Source: Amaurobius ferox
Taxonomy: Eukaryota > Arthropoda > Arachnida > Araneae > Amaurobiidae
NCBI GenBank assembly: GCA_951213105.1
Contig: OX578140.1
Coordinates: forward strand, 124,140,149 to 124,204,148
Direction of reading: 5' to 3'
DNA: 64,000 nt
This document shows, one piece after another, positions 10,330 through 21,944 of the stretch. Below the pieces are notes generated by a model, which saw only the letters and a list, made by a program, of their open reading frames with translations, ran no database searches and was not told where the DNA came from. Both the position numbers and the translations under genes were made by a program. Each line of letters opens with the position of its first letter. Position 1 is the first letter of the stretch.

Positions 10330-10706
10330 AGTGGGTCAGAGCATATTTCTCCGATCGGACTCTCTGTGTTATTGCGACTTTCCACCCGAATTTTCTCTAA
10401 CTCCAATCTTTCTTGGGATTCTAAATTTAATTTAAATTTATCTAGTTCTATTTTTTCCTTTTCCAACCTTAAGTTTGCTTCAAATTGTTCCCGTTCTGAT
10501 TTTGCTTTAGCCCCCAGTTGTTCTCTTTCCACTCTTTCCGATATAATAGCTGTTAACATCCCTTCAACGACATCTTCCTCATAATCTGGACTTCCCAAAA
10601 TTAATTTCCTTAACTCCGTAATTTTTAAATTTAGCGGTACCGACTCTACCAGCTCCATTGCTAACATAGCCAGATCTGCTTTCCGCGCTCTCGCCAAAAA
10701 TGCCAT
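10330..10706 (-). pseudogene. Gypsy-like gag N-terminal fragment with coiled coil
   Basis: The minus frame starts at the ATG at 10706 (MAFLARARKADLAMLAMELV). It continues with a short helical head and a long Glu/Lys/Arg heptad-rich region (SEREQFEANLRLEKEKIELD) that predicts a coiled coil. This layout resembles the N-terminus of Gypsy-like gag proteins abundant in spider genomes. Similarity fades near 10330, where the sequence meets the oppositely oriented gag-protease fragment; the frame itself stops at 10254. Together the two fragments could be one gag split by an inversion. The leader upstream (10707-11345) and an LTR at 11363-12080 are in the matching orientation. Confidence 0.7.
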
Positions 10707-11362
10707 TTCAATTGGAAATGAAACTTATAACTATATATAAAAGTAATGTATTAACACTGTCTAAACCTGACTCCTCTCTATCTCAATACTGTATTTCCAG
10801 TATTGGAATTATTATTAAAACTCTATACTTTAAATATACATGAAAACAATACATTAAATATCTTCAAAATTCACACTAAGCATTACTATCCCTATTTTGA
10901 GCTTTAATTAAAATTTTGCCTAGCCCTCTCTGAATTACAAAAGGATCCTGAGCGACATAAACCAAAAGTAAAAATTATCACTCACCCCTTCGCTGCTGTC
11001 ACCCTCCGTTGTTGATATCAGTTTTCGTCGGTGTTTCTCGTTGCGGAATACTGGAGCGGAATTCTGTGTTGGGACTCTCGTTTTCGGCGGGCGCTCCGAT
11101 CCTCTGCTGTCCTTCGGTCTTTGACCTCCGACGTTGCTCGGGTGTTGGGTTGCGGATCTGGTGGAACTCTAGGGCTTAAAAGAACTTTCTTCGGTTGCGG
11201 GTGGGAAAATCATTCAGTCCTTCCTTCTCTGCGGATTCTGCGTGCGGTCATCGACCTCTCTGGTGTTGGTCCGTAGCTCTACTTCAAAGGCTCTTCATTC
11301 GTTTCAGACTCCGATGGTATTTGACAGTCCAATTATCATGATCTCACCTGCTGCCACCATTT
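10707..11362 (-). other. Leader / 5' untranslated region and primer-site region of the LTR element
   Basis: It lies between the gag start and the LTR. Directly inside the LTR, on the minus strand, AAATGGTGGCAGCAGG begins; a TGG-starting tract here is where a tRNA primer-binding site is expected. I could not name the tRNA. No other feature seen. Confidence 0.4.
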
Positions 11363-12080
11363 TGTGATAAATCCATCCGTTCGCCACCATTTTTGTAACG
11401 TATGCCGTCGCTGGATACCATTTTGTAATGAATTTACCATTCTCTGCTGCTGGATACTATGCCTCTGCATGGTTGTTGACTCAGTAGCGTTATTCCGGTC
11501 CGCGCACATAAAGTGAAATGTGCCGACCTAAATACCAGTAACCGTTCCTTTCTGAATTCGTGAGTTCGAATCAGGGATAAGATCATGAAAATAATGACTT
11601 TCTCCAAGTCTAGATAAAACAGGCATCGTTGATAAAGAAAATAAGCTTTTATTATAGCATGACGAGGAATATCAACAAGTTACAGAATAACATTCTGGTG
11701 AGGGCGAGAACCTGTGCATCAGGAGCACCAAACGTGCGACCTGTCTCTACGAAAATTGTCTCGCCTCTCTCGAAAAGCGTCTCTTTCGTGTATATATTCT
11801 TCTGGTCCAAAATCTGAGGACCACCCTGACAAAGCTCTGGAATGTCTTTTTCCAAGCTCTGCATCTCATAGACCACCTAACGTTCCCCTCTGGGATTAGT
11901 TCTCCCTTCTCTGATGACGGCTCAAATTGGGTGCATTTCTCCGAAATCAGACTGTGATGACAGAGTTTTATAGCCTTGTTTTCTAAAAACTGCAATGCAG
12001 GCGGTCTTAAGGTGTATGAACTCTGAAACTGTTCTGAAAATGGCTGAAAATAGGCTTGAAAAAGTGACGGGTTCGTCACA
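11363..12080 (-). mobile_element. LTR of a Gypsy-like retrotransposon (single copy)
   Basis: On the minus strand it begins TGTGACGAACCCGTCAC at 12080 and ends TTTATCACA at 11363, so it has the TG...CA ends of an LTR and a length of about 718 bp. It abuts a Penelope-like coding segment at 12081, as an insertion would. Inside, the ACAAAATGGT motif recurs near 11361, 11387 and 11422, a short degenerate direct repeat. A second LTR was not found in the window, so the element is truncated or rearranged. A target duplication could not be checked because the opposite end is lost. Confidence 0.6.
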
Positions 12081-12082
12081 CC

Positions 12083-12367
12083 GCTCACTCTAACATTACT
12101 ACTTTATTTAATCGTATTCGATCCGATAAACTTGGGAATTTTGATGACTTTAAAAGCTTTGCTGGGGTGTATGTCATTCCCCTGTTATCCCCTGCAGATG
12201 ACTATACATTTTACATTGGTAATACAAAACGTACTGTTGGCATCCGTTTATCAGAACATGCTAGGGATGTCAAATCTGGAAAACTTTCTACGGCTCTTGC
12301 TCAATATGTGGTTAATGATAAATTTCTTCCCGTTTTTGAAAAAAACTTTCCTTTTGGTTCGTTGTAA
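12083..12367 (+). pseudogene. Penelope-like element GIY-YIG endonuclease domain, C-terminal fragment
   Basis: The frame is open from the LTR junction to TGA/TAA-type termination at 12367. It begins with a linker (SNITTLFNRIRSDKL) and then a GIY-YIG core: GVYVIP, followed by YTFYIGNTKRTVGIRLSEH. The GVY and YIG strands and the Arg and His of the R..EH segment match the family's catalytic region. A Penelope-like element uses this endonuclease, fused after its reverse transcriptase, to nick target DNA. The usual Cys residues between GVY and YIG are not evident. The reverse transcriptase is absent because an LTR retrotransposon interrupts the element here. Confidence 0.8.
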
Positions 12368-13350
12368 CAATCCACTTAGTATTCTTCTTTATGAATCACT
12401 GTTTATTTATATTTACTGTGAATCAATTTGTAATTTTGATCCTGTTCAAATTTTAAGTTATGCTTGGCGACTCATTCTCGACTCTATGCAATTCAAACTC
12501 GTAAAAGTTATTTGTGACGTCATTCTCGGGAATATCATGCTTGATGTTTTTCTAAAATTTGTATTAGTTATTTTCTTGTAATATTTTAAAATTCGTAAGC
12601 GTTTAAACCTATTTTGTAATTTCCGTGCATATTTCTTGTATTATTTTTAGTAAGTCCATTTACCATTTTATATTTTATGCAAATTTGCTTTAAACTGGTC
12701 TCTCTCTATATATAAACATTCCATGTTTTTACTATTCATGTAACCACTGATGAAGGACGTATATACGTCTGAAAGCGCTTTGGCAGTTGTTAATATATGT
12801 TGTGTACATCTTTTAGGATGTGTTAAATAAAATACATTTCGTTTTTTAAAAGGATTTGTCCTTGATTTTATCTATTGAATGCAGACGTGACACCAATCTT
12901 GATTATTTGCACAATATCTTTCCCATCACCTACTCTATCTCTAGAAAACAAAACAAAATAGATACCAGTGAATGGATTCTTTTAAAGTTTGTAAGGTATT
13001 TAATGATTCCTCACATGGTGAAAGTAGTGTAGCAGACAAGAAAGCAAGGTAGCGGACAGGGCGAGAAAAGTAATATGCAAAACTGACGAATTAGCAAAGG
13101 TTTCTGAAATTTAACCACTTTACAATTTTTAAGTAAACTTTAGTTTCGAAGCAAAGGCGTTGATATTTATATTTGCATATCGCTTTGGTTTATTCTGAGA
13201 CTAATTTTAATATCTTCGATTGATTTTGTATTAATAAAATGAATAATTGGAACTAACAAAGCATCTTCTAAATATCAATTCAATGGCTAACTACAGTTTT
13301 TGTGTATAGAGCGAAAAATTGTCATGAGTTTATAACATGTATTTTTTATA
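12345..13350 (+). repeat. Right arm of the long inverted repeat
   Basis: It starts inside the last codons of the GIY-YIG frame, includes the Penelope-like 3' untranslated region and hammerhead-like motif, and continues to about 13350. It matches 6620-8190 in inverted orientation with many point differences. It has no family A insertion and therefore shows the pre-insertion site of copy A4. Confidence 0.75.
12736..12803 (+). ncRNA. Hammerhead-ribozyme-like motif, right copy
   Basis: CTGATGA lies at 12747-12753, then a bulged A and a stem II of GGACGT/ACGTCT around an ATAT loop, then GAAA at 12771-12774. The palindrome AGCGCT follows (12774-12779), with predicted cleavage after U12780 and before TGG, which pairs with the CCA ahead of the core. 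Compared with the left copy, the closing stem II pair changed from G-C to G-U and the cleavage-site base from C to U; both are tolerated in hammerheads. The position, downstream of a Penelope-like stop codon, is where such ribozymes are known. Confidence 0.6.
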
Positions 13351-14170
13351 ACGTGCATTCTAGGAGGAATGTAAGATGAATGGTTTCAATTCCCAGTTCC
13401 AGTCTATTGGATTTTGAGATAATAATAACCCTTTATATTTTTCTAAAAATATCTGACGCAGAACTCATATGTTAGAAAAATAAGATGTAATCCCAGACCG
13501 CAAATGACTCTAAAAATATCGTAACCCTATCTATTGTGTACTGCCGACGGATTTTACCTAATGTATAAAGTGTTATCAGCAGTGGCGAAGCATCAGGGAA
13601 GACAAGGCAGAAACTGTCTGCCCAAATTATTCACGACCAAGTAACCTTTATTTAAATTATATGTTATTCCAATAAATGTATAAAATGTTATCTGTGTAAA
13701 TAAATGAAGTGAGATATCGACAAATTTTTGCTTCGCTTTGCACCTGATTCCATCCTTTTCCTGCTTGAATTGTTCAGGAAATAGTGTGTGCTGACTGTTT
13801 AGGAGAAACATACTATTTCAAAGTGTCTCTCCACGTCAATGTTTCATTGAGAGCTAAAAGAGTATGCGAATGTAGCTTCCACCCAGGCTACAATAGTTTT
13901 TGGATAGACGTGTCTATCTTCTGTTTTCTTTACACTCATTTATCCCATTTCGAATCTTTGAAGTTGTAACTAACCACATTCCACTATGCATTGTGACTTG
14001 AAATTTGGCATCTTGTTGTCTTTTGTAGAACATTTTAATTCTTTGAATTTTGAATATTGCTGGTTCAGCCCGTTCTAGACCAGCAATAGGATGATACACG
14101 TTTTTGGGGAATAACTTGATAACCAGAGTAGATAAAAAACTGAAATTTGGTACTCATTGCCTTTCGTGGT
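13351..14170. other. Unassigned region
   Basis: No supported gene or repeat. Frames of about 60-72 codons here have no recognisable domain. Confidence 0.4.
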
Positions 14171-14779
14171 TGTGAGACCAGGAACAGATTTGAAACAAGA
14201 TTTAGCTGAGACAGTTTTATGTCAAATATTTATGATTGTCTGTAATATCAAACAATGCATCAGACTTAAGGACGCCAGTTTTATTGCACCCTGACCCGAG
14301 AGGTCAGATAGGCCATAAACATAGGGGGATAAAGTGAAGACATGAGATTGGGTAAAGAGGTTAACCAATTATTCAAGATGTCTGGGCGTTGCCCTAAGAT
14401 CGGCATTGCTCTAAGATCGGCCAATCAGAGCCAAAGATGCTTTACAGGCCTCAGGCAAAAGAGGCATCAACCAAAAGTTTCCAGTGATGAAATGAATTCT
14501 ACACGAGATTCAGAATGAGTTAGAGAATGAATTTAAGAATGAATCAAGATGCCAAGAGTATCCCACAGAAATGTCCTGCCATAACTTCAAAGCCCGATTC
14601 CTTATGATGTGAATGAAATGTCCTGATATACAGAACTTCAACGGCAGATTAGTACCAGTACAAACTACTCTGATGTAAGGGTTGTGATCAATGGCCAAAG
14701 ACGAAATTGCAGGTACGTACTTACCAAATATTGTAGCAGGTCTTAGACCATTTGATAATAGCAATTACCTGGTCTCACA
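14171..14779. mobile_element. Candidate solo LTR bounded by 12-bp inverted ends
   Basis: It begins TGTGAGACCAGG at 14171 and ends CCTGGTCTCACA at 14779: a perfect 12-bp inverted pair with TG...CA ends, 609 bp apart. The interior is more GC-balanced than its surroundings. No clear target duplication is visible in the flanks, so this remains a candidate. A small TIR transposon is the alternative. Confidence 0.35.
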
Positions 14780-14940
14780 TTTCCAAGCTCCTCAGCGAAT
14801 AATATGATAATTGTTGCAAATAATTGAATAGTTAACAAAGTGTTTTTAATAAAGGATTTCATTTTAAAGTTAAAATGGTGCAGTTAATTGTAGTATTATG
14901 TTAATAAATATTCGTTTTCAGGAACTCATACTAGAAAAAA

Positions 14941-15262
14941 TCTGATGTGGGCAACACATGACTTTCCTTATATAATGCAATGAATTAAATCTCATGTAAT
15001 TTAGACTGTCTATTGTAATTTAGACTGTCTATTCTAATTTAAACTCTCCTGTAATTTAGACTGTCTATTTTTGTAACTTTATGAAAGGTTTTGATTTTTT
15101 TATGATTTTTTCAAAATTTCACTCGAAGATTTATGGGATTCTGAACATTCGATTTCGTTTAAAAACAATAGGCTTCCAGTATTCAAGGATTGGGATTTTT
15201 GTACCAAATTTCAATCGAATCGCTCCATTCGTTCGTGAGATATCGTCTCCACAGACTCACTG

Positions 15263-15297
<35 letters not shown>

Positions 15298-15429
15298 CAC
15301 AGACATCACCTCAAAAATGTTCGATTCGTGGTCAGGGATGCTTGAAACGTGCTCTCCCGTCGAAAACTCGAATTCGAATTTTCGACCCCTCACAATACTT
15401 TCCTTAAACATTATGTATATAAGGAAAGT
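14941..15429 (+). mobile_element. Family B element, internally deleted copy B1
   Basis: It starts TCTGATGTGGGCAACACATG, then ACTTTCCTTATATAATG. It has an ACAC microsatellite at 15263-15300 and ends at the hairpin ACTTTCCTTAAACATTATG paired with ATAAGGAAAGT. Length is 489 bp against 791-943 bp in fuller copies; the TTGGCGA-rich middle is missing and a short tandem repeat (14996-15070) sits in its place. Non-coding. Confidence 0.8.
14996..15070. repeat. Short tandem repeat, unit about 19 bp
   Basis: Four near copies of TGTAATTTAGACTGTCTAT within element B1. One copy is mutated (TTTAAACTCTCC). Confidence 0.75.
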
Positions 15430-16633
15430 AATAAATATGGTGGGCTTTAAAAGCGGTACAACGCAATGGGTTTTACGATTTACGATGTTTCGACCATGTT
15501 GATTATGAATAATTTAATAAGTTAAAATCCTACATAAACTGTTTTATATTTTGTTTCCAGCACTACAGTGTTATATTTGACTTCTTTGGAGATTTAACGT
15601 TACCGATCTTGTCCCTCCAGTATCCGCAGTAGAAAAACAGACTTTTGGGGAGTAGTTCAAGTGTTTTTTAAAAATACACAACCATTTATTTTAAAATGTA
15701 TTAAAAAGCAGAGAACAAATAAAAATATTTTTATTTGTAAATTTTGGTTCTTTGTTTTATGTGCCCCTAAACCAGCCAGGGTAAAGTTTAGTTTGACGGT
15801 GGTAGGTGGTCTGCTCCAAGTAGACACAGTACTTCTTTAAAATAGCACTAGAGCAATTTATGTCTGCAGGTTAGAAGAAGTGGCTGCGGTTTGAATAATA
15901 CCAAAGTTGAAAGTTTCCAGAAATCTGTGATTTAGTGGACGTGTCGGAAAGTCATCCCGGTTATGACCAGACACGTTACTGTTGTTTATCGGTTATCTGG
16001 TTACTCAGCAGAAAAGAGCGCAACGCACTTATCCACGATTATTCTGCATAGTTCGAAAGAGCATTTGCAGTAAAACAATTCTTCTGCGTATCACATGACT
16101 ACATAACCACGACGACCGGGTCAGATTTTTGGTCGTTCTGGTTATAACCGGATCGTAATCGAAACACATTTTCAAACGGCAGCGGTTATGACCAAATGGT
16201 CATGTGCTAGTTTTCAAATGCTCTGGTCATGACCGACTGTCACTTGACATAACCGCAGAGAGTTTTCAAACTCGCCCAGTATAAGATGCTGTTCTGTGTA
16301 AAAATACAGATGAATGAGTAGCTTCTATTGACTATTTGCAAGTGACATCATAACCGATATATCTATTTTCTGTCGTCCCTGCTATGGACGCCAAAATCGC
16401 CTTTTCGTTCCATGTTAGAATATGTTTTCCTTATAGTTCGAAGTTTCTGATATTACAATTATTTATTGTTGTGCTCACAATATGGAGCACAATTTCTCAA
16501 TATACCTGTATTATTCTCGTACGTTTATGGTTTTTATTGTATCTAATACGATATCATGGCTGAATGCATTACTACATCGGCATTTATGTCGTCCAACATG
16601 GCGGTGTAAACAAGCCGTCATATTATGAAAAAA
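15430..16633. other. Unassigned region
   Basis: No gene recognised. Between 15950 and 16280 short GGTTATGACC-like inverted motifs recur (GGTTATGACCAG, GGTTATAACC, GGTTATGACC, GGTCATGACC), which gives local palindromic character. Their meaning is unknown. Confidence 0.4.
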
Positions 16634-17576
16634 TCTGCTGTGGGCAACACATGACTTTCCTTATATAATGTAATGAATTTACTACTTTTACAGTAAAATA
16701 AATAGGTTTTTCTTATAGTAGATACTAATATTCTTTCCAAGATATTGAATTTTCGACAATGAGTCGTCATTTCATTGATTTAGCGTCATTTTTATCCATT
16801 TGGCGAGATTTTCGTTAATTTGGCAACACTTCAAAAAGTCGCCAAGTTGGCGACATTCCGCCAAATTCGTCGCCAAAATCTCGCCTAGCATAATGGACAA
16901 AGAAATAAGTTATTCTTACAGCAGATAAATGACTATTGGCGTTCAAATACAAAAGTATTACTCAAAGTATCTTTTTTCATGAATAGAACGAGCTAGATCC
17001 ACGAGAATGATGTCATCCAATTTATCGCATGGTATTACTGAAAAGTGAACATGTCTCTCAAGAGGAAATATTTTTTTTATTTTATATGACTTTCTGATAA
17101 TTTTTTTTTTAAAATGTGCAATATCTCGAGAACGGTTCATGTTAGCGTTCTAAAATTTATGTCAATCGTTATACTAATGAAAAATTACATAAGAAATGTC
17201 TATTTGCGTAACTTTATTAGTGGTTTTTATTTTTTGACTATTTTTTCAAAATTTCATTCGAAAATTTAGGGGTGTTCTTAACTTTCGATTGCGTATAAAA
17301 ACAATAGGCTTCCAGTGTTTACGGATTGTGATTTTTGTACCAAATTTAGTTCGAATCGGTCCATTCGTTCGTCAGTTATCGTCTCCACAGACTCACTGAC
17401 ACACACACACCCACACACCCACACATACTTTCACACACACACACACAGACATCACTTCAAAAATGTTTGATTCGTGATCAGGGATGCTTGAAACGTGTTC
17501 TCCCGTCGAAAACTCGATTTCGAATTTTCGACCCCGTCACAATACTTTCCTTATACATTATGTATATAAGGAAAGT
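16634..17576 (+). mobile_element. Family B element, full-length copy B2
   Basis: It starts TCTGCTGTGGGCAACACATG followed by ACTTTCCTTATATAATG. A middle section is rich in TTGGCGA and CGCCAA motifs (16790-16885), a CA-rich microsatellite lies at 17398-17450, and the terminal hairpin is at 17544-17576 (ACTTTCCTTATA paired with TATAAGGAAAGT). Non-coding; 943 bp. Confidence 0.85.
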
Positions 17577-18114
17577 AATAAGTGCAAATGTTTAATAGTC
17601 TAATTCGAAATTTTAGAAGGCATGCATAATCGCCTCAGCTCCGTGGGCAGCGCGTCGTTTGACCAAAAGAGACACCGGCAATTGATTCTCCGCTGGGACA
17701 GCGTTCTTTACAAAAGATCTTACTCAAAAATAATGCTTCATGAACTTCTCTTTAAAACTCAGATAATATAAATGTTTTTTTGGTATTTTAATCTTCAAAT
17801 TAATAATGAAGAGCCAGAAGAGAGATCGATGGTGATGAACTTCAATAGCTCTTTCGAGGTCATTAATCAAGAAAACTTCACTAAGGATATTTTCGAAGAT
17901 TTGAAGGGTTGGCAACTTTAATTTTGAAAATCGATATTTGATGCTAATTGGCCTTCCAATTAACTTGAAACATGATGTGGTTGGCCGGAGAAAATCGTCT
18001 CCGATGTATTAAAAATTTATCACTCCTATTACAATATATGAGGAAAAAGTTTCGTTTAATTTTCTCATATGTTTGTATTTCATGTTGTTTAGGAACAATT
18101 TATATAAATAAAAT
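17577..18114. other. Unassigned spacer
   Basis: No gene or known repeat recognised. Confidence 0.4.
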
Positions 18115-18510
18115 TGAAATATATCTGTATGTGTGTTTGTTTATTAGTATCATCATCATGGGAGAACTGCTACACAGAATATCATGAAATTTTGTGGGTA
18201 GCCTTGGAATAGTTCCACTTGAAATTTAGTCTGTGTTTTTCGAGTTTCTATATCCATGGGTTATCAAGATAATAATATAAAACGCACAATTAAACCTTCC
18301 ATAGACATAGTTTTATGCAGACGATATATTTTCCGCAAATTTATTTGAAGAAAATAATATCGTATTGCTTAGCAATGCATTTAAATTAAATGGGTGTATA
18401 TAGCAGACGATTTTTATTAATTTTTTTCCGATATAAATAATATAGAAATTGGTATAAAAATAATTTTTATAAATGAATAGTATCACATTTTCGTCTGAAT
18501 TATATCAACA
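18115..18510 (+). repeat. Dispersed repeat D, copy 1
   Basis: About 400 bp that align in direct orientation with 31920-32310. Shared blocks include CATCATCATGGGAGAAC, GAAATTTT near CTTGGAATAG, CGAGTTTCTA and a tail of AT-rich sequence. It is diverged, with no open frame and no visible ends. Confidence 0.65.
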
Positions 18511-19237
18511 TCCTCTAAATATGAGATAAGATCCCGGTTCATGTGGTGCAAAGGTTTTTTAGGCCACGATTAGTAAGCATGTTATGGAATTAAAAGCATT
18601 GTAGCTGGTAAATTCGCTTGTTGCGTGTTAAAATAATCTAAAATCTCTTCTGATGATGGATATTATTCTTTTCTTTCAATATTTCAGTACTTTAATGGAA
18701 CAATTATTAATTGTTACTTGCCTTCATGAAATGCAATTGACAGTGAAATTCCATATGAATATTCATGGAACTGAAAATCGAAAGCTAATATGAAGTAAAT
18801 GGTTAAATGTGGATAAACTCTAATCAATCTGTTATTTTAAATAGATATTTAATACATATTTTAGTCAGGAAATCCAGGTGAGGTTTTAATTTAAAAAATT
18901 TAGAACATTTCCATGTTTGTTTATAAATTTTATATCCATGTTAACTTCATAATCTGCATATAAAAGTGGTGCCATGTTTCTTACTTTTCATTCAAAACAA
19001 TATTTTTCGAAATATTTACTAATATACACTATTTTAATATTACTCAATTAAATTATTATTTGCTTTCTTTTTGTTTCATTCTACGACCATGGTACAATCA
19101 TCCAAATGGCTCGAAATGTAATGTGTGGAATTTTGTTCCTTAAAATGTGTCATCCATTATGTGACCTTATTCTTAATCATTATTTTGGTGTTTATTTCAG
19201 CCGAGTTCCACAGGAGCTATTTAAATCTTTTCTTTTA
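18511..19237. other. Unassigned AT-rich region
   Basis: Nothing recognised. Confidence 0.4.
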
Positions 19238-20129
19238 AACACTTTTCAACATAGTACAAAAGTGTTTATGACTGTCTATCAAAGTGAAATTTTAGTTTGC
19301 TGTTGAGACGATGTCTGTAAATGAAAATGAATGATATAGTCAATTAGTTTTGGATTTAACCAGGGTTGAAGACATGAAATACAGTAAACCGTAGGGGGAC
19401 CTCATTTTTCAATCATTTTTAAGCGAAGTTACAATTCATAAATTGCTTCGAAAATTTGAGAAAATATTTAAATTATCACATAAATATGTAAAAAAAATCA
19501 GCAAAATATGTTGGGTAGATTTTTACGCAAAAATTGAAATAATAATTACACTTATGCTATATGAAGAGGTCACGTGACTATGAAGAGGTCATGAAAAAAT
19601 ATGGCATCCACCTGTGTAAAAATCGTAATTTGTTTTTTTTGTTTTGTTTCTGCATATTATTTGTGTATCTAAATTCTGTGTCAACGCAATTACAATATGC
19701 TTGCTTTTAAGTGATAATCAAACTTTGATTATTCTTACAACGAAGCCTAATTTCTATAGCATGCAGAATGTAAACAAATCAAGCGATTTCAAAATGCGTT
19801 GCATAAGAATTGAACTTCACGCAATATTGTTCAGCTTTGGAGTCTGAAATACAAGTGATATGAAAAATATATTCATTGATTTCATATAGACAGGCAGATT
19901 ATTTCTATTTTGATGACATTAAATGAATAAAGTTTATTTTGTGAAACTAGTATTGTCTTTTTCGATGAAATCCTAAGTTTTCAAGTATAATAAATCACTG
20001 TAGTACTGTATTATTTAATAAAATATCAGCTCTGAATGTATCACATTTTAGAGGTGTTAAAATAAAATGGTATGTCATTTGCAAAGTGTTTCATAATCAA
20101 TGCTTTATGCATGATTGATCATTCTTGTT
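19238..20129 (+). mobile_element. Family C element, copy C2 (shortened, old)
   Basis: It begins AACACTTTTCAACATAG with the AAAGTGTTTATGAC arm and ends with GTGTTTCATAATCAATGC, the TGCTTTATGCA hairpin and TTCTTGTT. The CTGT microsatellite has shrunk to a single CTGTCTA. 892 bp against about 1,300 bp in fuller copies. Confidence 0.75.
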
Positions 20130-21944
20130 TTTATCAATACTGATATCTAGATGGCTTTTAATTATTGCATATTCGCTATATTTTAATTGGCGAGTTTCTT
20201 GAAAATTTCAGCTTTTACTTAAATGAATGTATGTCAAGCAAAAAATAATTTTGAAATTAAGGATTTTTAAGCATTTGTGCAGTGAAAAACGTATTTATGT
20301 TCATTTCACATATTCAAAGTTTGATTGAAAGATGGTAATGATAAATAACACTTGAATATATTAACATAAGTAGTATTGCAAACATTGAAAAACTTTCACC
20401 TCATAAAATTAGGGCAACGCGATACATAGGTGTGAAAAAAACATTCTGCACCATTTAAAACGACAATAATAATAAAAATAATCGAATTTCTCAAGAAATT
20501 CTTCTATTCTGGTTTCCCTAAGACGTTTTAAATTCTTATTACTTTTCACACTACCACATAGAAAAGGTATTGTTTCGTCTGAAGGTATCAAATTCGCGAT
20601 CCGGAATGAAAAGTAAGTTTTAAGATTACATTTCGAAAACTTTTGGAATTATATTTCCCTGAATGAGTGTATTTATGTGCCCTTAATTTGTGGGCATGGC
20701 GACTTAAGAACGAATGCCCACATCACCGTGGCATTTTACATTTCAATACATTATAGGGATACATTGTGTAAAAAGGAGAAATTTACTGTTTAAAACTTGT
20801 ATTATTAGAAATTCAAAATTTTCATAACATTGTATCTAAGAAAACTTCTATAACACCAACGCCAAACATTGATACCAAACACGAACTTCAAAATCACGTG
20901 ATCGGTGAAAATCTTGTGAAAATCCGTGAAAATCAAGTGATTTTACCATGGAAATAGATAAATTGTGAATCGCAAAGCCACGAAATCCTCTCCTGCCCAT
21001 TTCTAATCAGCTTTGCATGGCAACCAAATCACTAAATAAATATAAACAATGTTACAACATCCAGGATAGAATTTGACAGATAGTTGCTTTAGCACTGTAG
21101 TCTGTCAGTTGACTTTATGAATTTAATATAAATTTGCTGAACATTATGCGCCTTTTTGAACCAAATTTAATGTATTTCATTTTTTATTCGGAAACTGCTT
21201 TTTTAAGGCCTGTACCGTAACTTTAACACTTCAAATATTATTATGTCCCGTAGATTACTGTTTAAATATACAGCAGACCTAGATTTAATAGTAATCCACA
21301 AGTTCTGGAATTTAATAATAATTATAATGAGTTCCAGCCAAAGTATTTTATTCCTGAATATAGGCGTGTCCGAGATCAAGGTGGAGAAGGATATTGAAGG
21401 AGGTCGACGACTTGTAATTCGTCTCTTAAATGCACCTCACATTTGTTTTAAAAGCATCGAAAGTGATGGACACTTCATATAGTGGATAATTGCACTTTCA
21501 AGTTAATTTTTGAAAAGTAATACGGCGTACAATCATGTGACATTAAGCCAAAATTCAAATATCTCTTATTATGAAAGAACGACGATTATCCATTAGATAA
21601 ACTGAATTTCGATTCATCAGAGATGAGAAAATTGGCATATTGCTTTTTATTACAAGTCTTTCACTGTGGCTGAACAGAGGCATGATTCTTCTATCAGATG
21701 TGGTGATTGCAGTACAAGTTACAGATTATTTTGCAACTTATCCAGCAGCTCGGTTTCTTGCTTTGAAACCTTACGTAGGGAATTTGCCTTGAAATTGTGA
21801 ATCGCCTGCTGCAAAGAGATTTAAAGCATGCTTTTTGAAATATGTCGATAACTTTTCGTTATCAGCTCCAGAAAACCACCATATGAAGACGTTGTAATAT
21901 ATGCAAGCCTTTCATGCCATGGCAATTAATATTTCCTGTCTCAT
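20130..21944. other. Unassigned AT-rich region
   Basis: No supported gene. An 80-codon plus frame at 21243-21482 shows no known domain and no coding-like composition. Confidence 0.4.

Noticed and set aside
12132..12581. 149-codon hydrophobic plus-strand frame
   Set aside because: It overlaps the GIY-YIG frame in another register and continues into the Penelope-like untranslated region; its membrane-like look comes from AT-rich codons.
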